Assembly (NCBI GenBank): GCA_043785585.1
Contig: JAYVXB010000158.1
Location: forward strand, 1-7,493
Reading direction: 5' to 3'
Origin: JBBQXV01 sp043785585
Lineage (GTDB): Bacteria > Myxococcota_A > Polyangia > Polyangiales > Polyangiaceae
DNA length: 7,493 nt
Part shown: positions 1 to 6,095 of the stretch, piece by piece
How positions within the stretch are numbered: position 1 is the stretch's first letter
Layout of the letters: every line of letters starts with the position of its first letter
Program-made: the position numbers and the translations under genes
Notes under the pieces: generated by a model
The model's database searches: none
Seen by the model: only the letters and a program-made list of their open reading frames with translations
What the model was told of the DNA's origin: nothing

Positions 1-209
1 GTCGCATCGTCCATCGTCACGCGCGCCGCCTTGAGGAGCACGTCGGTGTCGAGCCGGCGCTCCTTCAGCAGATCCGCGGCGCTCCCGGGACGCGCCGCGA
101 TCGCCGCGAGCAGGTGCCCGGTCGTCGCCCTTTCGTTTCGCCCTTTGGCGAGATCCTCGGCCAACTTCCTCAGTGCGACGAGCTCGGAATCGCTTCGGGG
201 CGCGCTCAT
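1..209 (-). CDS. Clp N-terminal domain protein (ClpA/ClpB/ClpC-type), 5' part only
   Basis: I read this from the minus strand: an ATG at 209-207 opens 69 codons that continue past the left edge. The peptide starts MSAPRSDSELVALRKLAEDL and continues with a GHLLAAIAARPGSAADLLKE segment (residues 31-50). Leading helix, G/E-HLL-x-A, a short loop, then S-A-A-x-L-L is the pattern of the helical Clp N-domain repeat, which in ClpA, ClpB and ClpC binds substrates or adaptors ahead of the AAA+ ATPase modules. No ATPase motif is visible because only the N-terminus lies here, so this could be a full Clp/Hsp100 unfoldase or a small stand-alone Clp-N protein. The gene diverges from the tetR operon across 158 bp. 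No strong Shine-Dalgarno precedes the ATG. The family call is moderately sure; the exact member cannot be decided. Confidence 0.68.
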   Translation of the reverse strand, partial: MSAPRSDSELVALRKLAEDLAKGRNERATTGHLLAAIAARPGSAADLLKERRLDTDVLLKAARVTMDDA

Positions 210-267
210 GATCGGCCTAGCGCTCGCACGATGGAGCCGATCGGGCCAAGAAAGCCGCACACGCGTA

Positions 268-279
268 CAGCAGGTGCTG
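268..279. repeat. Inverted repeat CAGCA-GG-TGCTG, candidate operator
   Basis: Two perfect 5-bp arms are separated by 2 bp. The element lies 88 bp upstream of the tetR start and 58 bp from the clp-like start, so a protein bound here could affect either gene. Inverted repeats this short arise often by chance in G+C-rich DNA. Confidence 0.35.
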
Positions 280-312
280 GCCCCCCGGGCGGAGCGACCA
301 CGGCCCACTCGT

Positions 313-322
313 TGCAGCTGCA
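313..322. repeat. Palindrome TGCAGCTGCA, candidate TetR operator
   Basis: This perfect 10-bp palindrome lies 45 bp upstream of the tetR ATG and 11 bp upstream of the candidate -35 hexamer at 334-339. That position suits a repressor that blocks RNA polymerase. It is shorter than most characterised TetR-family operators, which often span roughly 14-30 bp, so it may be only the core of a site or a chance match. Confidence 0.38.
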
Positions 323-333
323 TTCAGGAGTTC

Positions 334-361
334 TTGACCCGCCAGTCACAAACGCTAGACC
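334..361 (+). promoter_or_regulatory. Candidate sigma-70-type promoter for the tetR efflux operon
   Basis: TTGACC (334-339) matches five of six bases of the -35 consensus TTGACA. After a 16-bp spacer, TAGACC (356-361) gives only a weak -10 match. Transcription would be expected to start about 7 bases later, at or next to the ATG at 368. The stretch before that ATG has no Shine-Dalgarno, so the message could be leaderless. The -10 match is poor, so this remains tentative. Confidence 0.35.
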
Positions 362-367
362 AAAGCC

Positions 368-1087
368 ATGTCCCGCCCTGCCGATCCCCTCGCCCGCATC
401 TCGCTCCTCCGCGCGTCGGAGGCCGTCTTCGCCGAACACGGCCTCACGGCGGCGAAGGTCGAAGAGATCTCACGTCGCGCCGGACTCTCCAAGGGCGCCT
501 TTTACCTGCACTTCGACAGCAAAGAAGAAGCGTTTCGTGACGTCGTCGAGTCGTTCCTCGCGCGCATGAGCGGGCTGCTCCCGGCGCCGAAGGACTCGAG
601 CGAGATCCCGACGTCGCCCGAGCGCATGCTCGCGTTCTGGCTCGAACGCGACGAAGAGATGTTCGAGTTCCTTTGGCAGAACCGCGCCATCGTCGGGATC
701 CTGGACGGCTGTCAGGGTCCCTACAGCTATCTGGTCGATTCGTTCAGAAAGACCATTCAAGGAACGTCGCGCGAATGGATCGAGCATTGCAAAGCGGCCG
801 GCTTCATGCGCGCCGAGCTCGATACGGAGGTGGTCGTCGACGTCCTGTGGGGCTCCTACCACGAGCTGTCGCACAAGATGATGACCCAGCTGCGCAAGCC
901 GCCGATCTCCGAGTGGCTGCGGCAGGTGCAACGCATTTTGATGGGCGGGTTGGGTACTCCGCGCCTGGTCATGGCCCTACGGGGGGCGGGGGCGACGACG
1001 ATGAAAGAATTGTCGGTCAACCAACGAAAGAACGCAGACGGGCGACGACGTACGTCGAAGTCGACGCCGCGGAAGGCGAGGAGCTGA
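368..1087 (+). CDS. TetR/AcrR-family transcriptional regulator of the efflux operon
   Basis: This is a 239-residue one-component repressor. The N-terminal DNA-binding domain spans about residues 8-56: helix 1 ILRAS-type region, then AVFAEHGLTAAKVEEISRRA, and the family signature GLSKGAFYLHFDSKEEAF (residues 39-56), which contains the recognition helix and the Y-x-H-F turn. Residues 57-195 form the helical ligand-binding and dimerisation domain, which is too variable to predict a ligand. The protein runs some 30-40 residues longer than a typical TetR member and ends in an Arg/Lys-rich tail (about 219-239). The ATG at 368 is chosen because it puts the usual short lead before helix 1, though no Shine-Dalgarno precedes it. 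The gene lies upstream of and in the same direction as the pump genes, with only 3 bp to the adaptor start. This suggests it represses its own operon. The family is certain; its role in the pump is inferred. Confidence 0.93.
   Translation: MSRPADPLARISLLRASEAVFAEHGLTAAKVEEISRRAGLSKGAFYLHFDSKEEAFRDVVESFLARMSGLLPAPKDSSEIPTSPERMLAFWLERDEEMFEFLWQNRAIVGILDGCQGPYSYLVDSFRKTIQGTSREWIEHCKAAGFMRAELDTEVVVDVLWGSYHELSHKMMTQLRKPPISEWLRQVQRILMGGLGTPRLVMALRGAGATTMKELSVNQRKNADGRRRTSKSTPRKARS
1078..1083 (+). promoter_or_regulatory. Shine-Dalgarno for the adaptor gene, inside the end of tetR
   Basis: GAGGAG lies 7 bases before the ATG at 1091 and within the last codons of tetR (stop TGA 1085-1087). Ribosomes finishing tetR would cover this site, so the two genes are probably translationally coupled. 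It also fixes 1091 as the adaptor start. Confidence 0.75.
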
Positions 1088-1090
1088 GCG

Positions 1091-2269
1091 ATGGAAACGA
1101 TCACGGCGAAGAACCCCGTCACGCACATCCCTCCGCCGAAGCGGACCCGCGCCGGCGTACGGGTGGCGCTCTCGGTCACGTTGGCGCTGCTCACCGGCCT
1201 CGGCATCTTCACCGGCGTTCGCGTGAAGCAGGCGGTGGCAAAGCGCGAAGCGTTTCAAGCCGAGCGAGTCGAGGCGCAAGCGTCGGTCACGAAGAGGCCG
1301 CCCTCCGCCGCTACGCATCCGACACCGGCGAAGTGGCGCCCGCGCGTCGAAATGACCGGCACGCTCAAGCCGTGGCGCGAGGCCGACGTCGGATTCGAGA
1401 CGACGGGTCGCTTGGTCAGGGTGCTGGTCGCGACGGGCGATCGCGTTCAAATGCGGCAGCAGCTCGCGGTCCTCGACGGCGCACGCGCGAGCGACGTCAT
1501 TCAGATGAAGGACGCCTCGGCGCGCGCCGCGGCGGCGAACTTGGAGCTCGCCGAAGATTCGCTGCGTCGCACCGAAGCGCTCGTCCTGTCGAGGTCGATC
1601 CCCGAAGCCCAGGCCGAGCAGGCGCGGCAGCAAGTGGCGCTGGCGAAGGCGCAGATGCAAGCCGCGCAGGCCGACGCGCAATACGCGCGCACGGGCGCAG
1701 GGCAGAACGCGATCTTTGCGCCGTTCGCGGGCGTGGTGACGCGCGCGCCGACGGCGGCGGGCGCGGTCGTTCAGCCGGGCGCGCCGCTGGTTCACATCGA
1801 GGACCTGTCGCGTCTGCGCCTCAGCGCGACGGTCGGCGAAGACGACGTTTCGCTCGTGAAGGTCGGGTCGACCGTGACCGTTCGTTATCGTGACCGCGCG
1901 GTCAGTGGAAAGGTCATCGCCCTCGTACCGTCGCTCGATCAGGGGACGCGGCGGGCGCCGGCGGAGATCGAAGTGCCCAACGACGCGAACGCGCCGCTCC
2001 TCGCTTGGAGCTTCGTGCACGCGACGCTCGAAGCGCCGGGTGAGCTCGACGTCGTTCGCATTCCGTCGACGGCGCGTCGCCCCGGATCCCAAGACGAGAT
2101 CGTGATCGTCGCCGACGGACGTGCGCGCGTCGTGCGCGTCGGTTACGCGGTCGGCGACGACGGTGCGTGGCTCGTTCGATCGGGTCTGAGCGCGGCCGAT
2201 CTCGTCCTCGTCGCGCCGGACGCGGAAGTCAAAGACGGCGACGCGATCGCGTCGACCGAAATCAAGTGA
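1091..2269 (+). CDS. RND efflux periplasmic adaptor (membrane fusion protein, HlyD/AcrA family)
   Basis: This 392-residue protein would bridge the inner-membrane RND permease to an outer-membrane channel. It has a short basic N-terminus, a hydrophobic anchor at about residues 23-43, a first lipoyl half-motif (about 97-130, with GRLVRVLVATGDRVQMRQQL), an Ala/Gln-rich coiled-coil hairpin (about 137-205) and a second lipoyl half (206-237, IFAPFAGVVTRAPTAAGAVV). A beta-barrel domain (about 243-315) and a membrane-proximal domain (about 320-392) follow. I see no cysteine anywhere in the protein, so there is no lipobox. It is therefore probably held by an uncleaved N-terminal helix, or a signal peptide is removed, rather than by lipidation. 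It begins 3 bp after tetR and ends 13 bp before the permease. The family is certain. The substrate is unknown, because adaptors do not reveal it. Confidence 0.93.
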   Translation: METITAKNPVTHIPPPKRTRAGVRVALSVTLALLTGLGIFTGVRVKQAVAKREAFQAERVEAQASVTKRPPSAATHPTPAKWRPRVEMTGTLKPWREADVGFETTGRLVRVLVATGDRVQMRQQLAVLDGARASDVIQMKDASARAAAANLELAEDSLRRTEALVLSRSIPEAQAEQARQQVALAKAQMQAAQADAQYARTGAGQNAIFAPFAGVVTRAPTAAGAVVQPGAPLVHIEDLSRLRLSATVGEDDVSLVKVGSTVTVRYRDRAVSGKVIALVPSLDQGTRRAPAEIEVPNDANAPLLAWSFVHATLEAPGELDVVRIPSTARRPGSQDEIVIVADGRARVVRVGYAVGDDGAWLVRSGLSAADLVLVAPDAEVKDGDAIASTEIK

Positions 2270-2271
2270 TC

Positions 2272-2275
2272 GGAG
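2272..2275 (+). promoter_or_regulatory. Shine-Dalgarno supporting the GTG start of the permease
   Basis: GGAG lies 7 bases before GTG at 2283. It supports this non-ATG start, which gives the N-terminus MNLSEIAIKRPVFTVMV that is typical of RND permeases. Confidence 0.7.
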
Positions 2276-2282
2276 CCACCTC

Positions 2283-5200
2283 GTGAACCTCTCCGAAATC
2301 GCGATCAAACGCCCGGTCTTCACCGTCATGGTGACGCTCGGCCTCATGGTCCTCGGCATCATGGGCTACTCGCGCCTCGGGACCGACCTCTTTCCCGACG
2401 TGACGTTCCCGGTCGTCGCGGTCAACGTCGCCTATCCAGGCGCGTCGCCGACCGAGGTAGAGCAGCTCGTCAGCAAGCCGATCGAAGACGCCGTCGTCTC
2501 GCTCAACGGCGTCGATCGCGTCCGCACGTCGTCGCGCGACGGCCTCTCGACGACGATCATCGTGTTCAAGCTCGGCGTCGACATCAAGAACGCCGTCACC
2601 GAAGCGCGCGAGCACGTCGCGCAAGTTCGCTTCAAGCTGCCGCAAGAGGTGAAGGAGCCCGCGGTCACGCGCTTCGACGTCGGGGCCGCGCCGGTGCTGA
2701 CCTACACGCTGAGCGGCGGCGGGCGCTCGCTTTCCGAGACGCAAAAGTTCGCCAAGGACGTGATCAAGCCGACGCTCGAGCAGATCGACGGCGTCGCGTC
2801 GGTCGACGTGAAGGGCGGCGCGGACCGCGAGGTCCACGTCGATCTCGATCTCGCGCGCATCGACGCGCTGCACTTGTCGGCGATGGCGATCATGGAGCAG
2901 CTCAAGGCGCAGAACCTCACGGTGCCCGCCGGTCACTTCGACGAAGGCAAGCGCGAGATCTCGGTCCGCACGATCGGCGAGCTTCGCAGCGTCGACGAGA
3001 TCCGCGACATCGTCGTCGCGACCGCGTCCGACGGCTCCGGCGTGCGCCTCCGCGACGTCGCGAGCGTCGAAGACGGCTTCGAAGAGCTTCGCACGCGCAT
3101 CCGTACGAACGGCGAGCCCGCGGTCTCGTTCGAGGTCATCAAGCAGTCGGGCGCGAACACGGTCGCGATCGCCGACGCCGTGAAGAAGAAGCTCGCGACG
3201 ATGGAGGCGGCGTTCCCATCGGGCGTCAAGGCGAGCGTCATCATCGATCAGTCGAAGTTCATTCGACAGAACGCGCACGAGGTCGAGATAGCGATCGTGT
3301 TCGGCGGCGCGATGGCGATCCTCGTCATCCTGGTCTTCATGCTCGATTTGCGATCGACGCTCATCAGCGCGGTCGCGCTCCCGACCAGCGTCGTCGCGAC
3401 CTTCTTCTTGATGTACGTGCTGAATTTCACGCTCAACATGATGACGCTGCTCGGCTTGAGCCTCGCGATCGGATTGCTGATCGACGACGCCGTCGTCGTC
3501 CGCGAAAACATATCCAAGCACCTCGAGCGCGGCGTCGAGCCGCGAAAGGCGGCGCTCGACGGCACGAAGGAGATCTCGCTGAGCGTCCTCGCGACCACGC
3601 TCACCGTCGTCGCCGTGTTCGTACCGGTCGCCTTCATGGACGGCATCGTCGGGCAGTTCTTCCGGCAGTTCGGCCTCACGATCGCCGGCGCGGTGCTCGT
3701 CTCGCTCTTCGTCGCGTTCACGCTCGACCCGATGCTGTCGAGCCGATTTTCGAAGGCGCATGTCGCAGGCGCGTACGACAGATTCGCAAAGATCAAAGCG
3801 CCGTTCGAGTGGTCCTTCCGCGCGATCGACTCGCTCTACCGCGGCATCCTCGGTTGGAGCGTTCGGCACAAGCTCGTCGTCGGCGCCGTCGCGATCGCGT
3901 CGCTGTTCGGGATGGCCCAGCTCACGAAGCTGATGGGAAGCGAGTTCGTCAACGCGGAGGATCGCGGGCAGTTCATCCTCGAGATGGAGCTCCCCGCAGG
4001 CACGACGCTCGAAGAGACCGCGCGCCAAGCGCTCGTCGCGGAGAAGAAGCTCCTCGAGGAGCAGAACGTCGTGACCGTGCTTTCGACCCTCGGGCCGAGC
4101 GGTGACATCAACAAGGTCAAGTGGCGCGTCGTCACCAAGTCGAAGAACGAACGCCCCGGTGTGACCCTCGAGTCACTCAAGCAGAAGGGGCGCGAGGCCG
4201 CGCGCCTCGTGCCCGGCGTGAAGATCTCGGTGGCCGATCCCGCGTTCGTCGAAGGCGCGAACAGCGAGGCGCCGATCATGGTGCTCGTGCGCGCGCCGAC
4301 GTACGAAGAGCTCGCGCCGCTCGCCAATCGTTACGCCGACGCCATGAAGGCGATCCCCGGGATGGCGGACGTCCAGGTGAAGTACACGCCGGGCCAGCCC
4401 GAGGTGCGCGTCCGCGTCGATCGCGACAAGGCGGCGTCGGCCGGCATTCCCGTCGCACAGGTCGCGCTCGCGCTTCGCGCGTCGATGGAGGGCGACGAGG
4501 CCGGCAAGATGCGGCAAGGCAAGGACGAGGTCCCGATCCGCGTGCGCCTCGGCCGCGCCGATCGCGCGACGATGGACGACGTCCTTCGCGTGACGATGTG
4601 GACGCCGAAGGGGCCGATGGCGATAAAGGACCTGGCGACGATCGAGCGCGGCGAAGGGCCGAGCGTGATCGAGCGCGAAGGCCGCGAGCGGCAGATCATG
4701 GTGTGGGGGGCGCCGAGAGGGCGTCCGCTCGGAGAGATCGCCGTCGAGATGCAGGCGGCGTTCGCGAAGATCGAGATGCCGGTCGGGTCGAGCGTGATCC
4801 TCGACGGGCAGATCAAACAGATGAACGAGTCGAACGCTTCGATGGGGCTCGCGCTCGGGCTCGGCGTCGTCTTCATCTACATCGTGCTCGCGTCGCAATT
4901 CGAGAGCTTCATTCACCCGCTGACGATCATGCTGACGTTGCCGCTCGCGCTCGTCGGCGCCTTCGTCGCGCTGTTCCTCGCGGGGACGACGGTCGCGATG
5001 GGCGCGCTCATCGGGATCATCTTGCTCATGGGGCTCGTGACGAAGAACGCTATTTTGCTCCTCGATCGCGCGCTCGTTCGTGTGCGCGAGCACGGCGAGA
5101 CGCCGCTGCAAGCGATCCTCGAAGCAGGCCCCGAACGTCTACGTCCGATCTTGATGACGAGCGCGGCGATGATCCTCGGCATGCTGCCGACGGCGATCAG

Positions 5201-5423
5201 CAACGGCGAGGGGAGCGAGTTTCGCGCGCCGATGGCGATCGCCGTCATCGGCGGCGTCGTGAGCTCGACGTTGCTCTCGCTCGTCGTCGTGCCGGCGTTC
5301 TACCTCGCCATCGAAGGGGGCAAGGCGCGCCTCGCGCGGTGGTTCAAGCGGGGCGGTGCGCCCGTCGCCGCTCCCGCCGCGACGACTCCTGCTCCCGCGA
5401 CGGCTCCGTCGCCGGCCGAATAG
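2283..5423 (+). CDS. RND efflux permease, AcrB/MdtB/MdtC-like (HAE-1 type)
   Basis: This 1046-residue proton-driven inner-membrane pump matches the family's usual length. The N-terminus leads into TM1 (about 13-33) and the conserved GTDLFPDVTFPVV stretch. A first periplasmic porter/docking region follows (about 34-330), then TM2-TM6 (about 336-488), TM7 (about 527-545), a second periplasmic region (to about 850) and TM8-TM12 (about 853-1015). The proton-relay residues are intact: the acidic pair D401-D402 in GLLIDDAVVVREN (TM4) and K921 in GLVTKNAILLL (TM10), equivalent to AcrB D407/D408 and K940. This argues for a hydrophobic or amphiphilic compound pump. Heavy-metal pumps of the CusA type are less likely, but the substrate is not determined. 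The last 25 or so residues are an Ala/Pro-rich cytoplasmic tail. The gene starts with GTG, is the last of the operon, and ends 1 bp from the convergent rsmG stop. No outer-membrane channel gene follows. Confidence 0.96.
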   Translation: MNLSEIAIKRPVFTVMVTLGLMVLGIMGYSRLGTDLFPDVTFPVVAVNVAYPGASPTEVEQLVSKPIEDAVVSLNGVDRVRTSSRDGLSTTIIVFKLGVDIKNAVTEAREHVAQVRFKLPQEVKEPAVTRFDVGAAPVLTYTLSGGGRSLSETQKFAKDVIKPTLEQIDGVASVDVKGGADREVHVDLDLARIDALHLSAMAIMEQLKAQNLTVPAGHFDEGKREISVRTIGELRSVDEIRDIVVATASDGSGVRLRDVASVEDGFEELRTRIRTNGEPAVSFEVIKQSGANTVAIADAVKKKLATMEAAFPSGVKASVIIDQSKFIRQNAHEVEIAIVFGGAMAILVILVFMLDLRSTLISAVALPTSVVATFFLMYVLNFTLNMMTLLGLSLAIGLLIDDAVVVRENISKHLERGVEPRKAALDGTKEISLSVLATTLTVVAVFVPVAFMDGIVGQFFRQFGLTIAGAVLVSLFVAFTLDPMLSSRFSKAHVAGAYDRFAKIKAPFEWSFRAIDSLYRGILGWSVRHKLVVGAVAIASLFGMAQLTKLMGSEFVNAEDRGQFILEMELPAGTTLEETARQALVAEKKLLEEQNVVTVLSTLGPSGDINKVKWRVVTKSKNERPGVTLESLKQKGREAARLVPGVKISVADPAFVEGANSEAPIMVLVRAPTYEELAPLANRYADAMKAIPGMADVQVKYTPGQPEVRVRVDRDKAASAGIPVAQVALALRASMEGDEAGKMRQGKDEVPIRVRLGRADRATMDDVLRVTMWTPKGPMAIKDLATIERGEGPSVIEREGRERQIMVWGAPRGRPLGEIAVEMQAAFAKIEMPVGSSVILDGQIKQMNESNASMGLALGLGVVFIYIVLASQFESFIHPLTIMLTLPLALVGAFVALFLAGTTVAMGALIGIILLMGLVTKNAILLLDRALVRVREHGETPLQAILEAGPERLRPILMTSAAMILGMLPTAISNGEGSEFRAPMAIAVIGGVVSSTLLSLVVVPAFYLAIEGGKARLARWFKRGGAPVAAPAATTPAPATAPSPAE

Positions 5424-5424
5424 A

Positions 5425-6066
5425 TCATGCAGGCGCCGCGATCGCGTACCTCACCGCGCGTCGCGACGCGCCGCCGTGCGGCCACACGTACGCGACGTCC
5501 TCCGCGATCGTCGCGCCGATCAGCTCCGGCGCGGGCTCCTTCGCGAGGAGCACCCAGACGCTACCGCTGCCCGCGACGAGCCGCGCACCGAGCGCGAGCC
5601 ACGCGGGCGGCGCGAGCGTCGCGCGCGCCATCGCGACGTTCCACCGCTCTCCGCGCGCTGCAGCGTCCTCGCCCTTCGATCGCTCGAGGCGCACGTCGGT
5701 CCGCCCCGTCGTCCCGAGCACCGTGCGCAGAAACGACACGCGCTTGCTCAGCGGCTCGATGAGCGTGACCCGCAGGTCAGGCCGCGCGAGCGCCAGCGCG
5801 AGCCCTGGCGCGCCCGCGCCGCTCCCGACGTCGACGACGCTCGCACCGAACGGCACGCGCGCCGCGAGGACCAGCGTGTCGGCGAGCATCACGTCGGCGA
5901 GCGCCTCGTCGGTCTTCGCCGCCGTCAGATCCATGCGCAGGTTCCACGTCTTCATGAGCGCGAGCCACTGCTCGATGTGGCGTCGCGATTCGGCGACGAG
6001 CTCTGCGCCTCCCGTCTCGGCGCGGAGGCGCTCGACGACGACATCGATGCATCGCTCGAGGGTCAT
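5425..6066 (-). CDS. rsmG: RsmG, 16S rRNA (guanine-527 N7)-methyltransferase (GidB)
   Basis: This 213-residue protein is close to the length of E. coli RsmG (207). It transfers a methyl group from S-adenosylmethionine to N7 of G527 in 16S rRNA. Visible family features are HIEQWLALMKTWNLRMDLTA (residues 30-49), VVDVGSGAGAPGLALALA (77-94), which is the SAM-binding glycine loop, and TLIEPLSKRVSFLRTVL (101-117). An A-R-A segment (147-149) and the LLAKEP stretch near 173-178 follow. The ATG at 6066 is preferred because it gives the standard N-terminus. An in-frame ATG at 6093 would add nine residues, and the open frame extends further upstream without family resemblance. The gene stands alone rather than beside mnmG or parA/parB, where it often sits. 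It converges on the permease gene and diverges from the AmgK-like kinase gene. In other bacteria, loss of rsmG gives low-level streptomycin resistance. Confidence 0.93.
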   Translation of the reverse strand: MTLERCIDVVVERLRAETGGAELVAESRRHIEQWLALMKTWNLRMDLTAAKTDEALADVMLADTLVLAARVPFGASVVDVGSGAGAPGLALALARPDLRVTLIEPLSKRVSFLRTVLGTTGRTDVRLERSKGEDAAARGERWNVAMARATLAPPAWLALGARLVAGSGSVWVLLAKEPAPELIGATIAEDVAYVWPHGGASRRAVRYAIAAPA

Positions 6067-6095
6067 GCCGGTGATATAGCAAGCCCCCTGCATCC
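6067..6095. promoter_or_regulatory. Shared 29-bp divergent promoter gap between rsmG and the AmgK-like kinase
   Basis: The only A/T-rich island here is GATATAGC (6073-6080). On the plus strand TATAGC (6075-6080) can serve as a -10 for the kinase gene. On the minus strand TATATC (6078-6073) can serve as a -10 for rsmG, with the expected start point at about the rsmG ATG. Neither strand has a recognisable -35, and neither gene has a Shine-Dalgarno. The -35 regions would have to lie inside the opposing coding sequence. Confidence 0.4.

Larger units (their letters stand above)
210..367. promoter_or_regulatory. Divergent control region between the clp-like gene and the tetR efflux operon
   Basis: This 158-bp non-coding stretch separates two divergent starts, so promoters in both directions should lie here. 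It contains a perfect 8-bp palindrome CCGATCGG (237-244), with a related GATCGGCC next to the clp-like start (210-217). It also holds an inverted repeat CAGCA-GG-TGCTG (268-279) and a perfect 10-bp palindrome TGCAGCTGCA (313-322). TetR proteins normally bind short inverted repeats near their own promoter, so these are candidate operators. Which, if any, is used cannot be told from the sequence. Confidence 0.6.

Noticed and set aside
673..1893. Plus-strand open frame (406 codons) across the tetR-adaptor junction
   Set aside because: It is out of frame with two recognisable proteins and has Arg/Gly-rich shadow composition.
977..2362. Minus-strand open frame (461 codons) opposite the adaptor gene
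   Set aside because: It is a low-complexity Arg-rich product, antisense to a clear adaptor with good ribosome binding site and operon spacing.
2262..4028. Long open frame on the minus strand (588 codons) opposite the permease gene
   Set aside because: It is dominated by Arg, Asp, Glu and His as expected from the reverse of a high-G+C gene, and has no recognisable domain. The plus-strand permease is unmistakable.
4121..6079. Long plus-strand open frame (652 codons) overlapping the permease end and rsmG
   Set aside because: It is Arg/Ala-rich with no family resemblance and crosses two genes of known identity in the wrong frame. It is a composition artefact.
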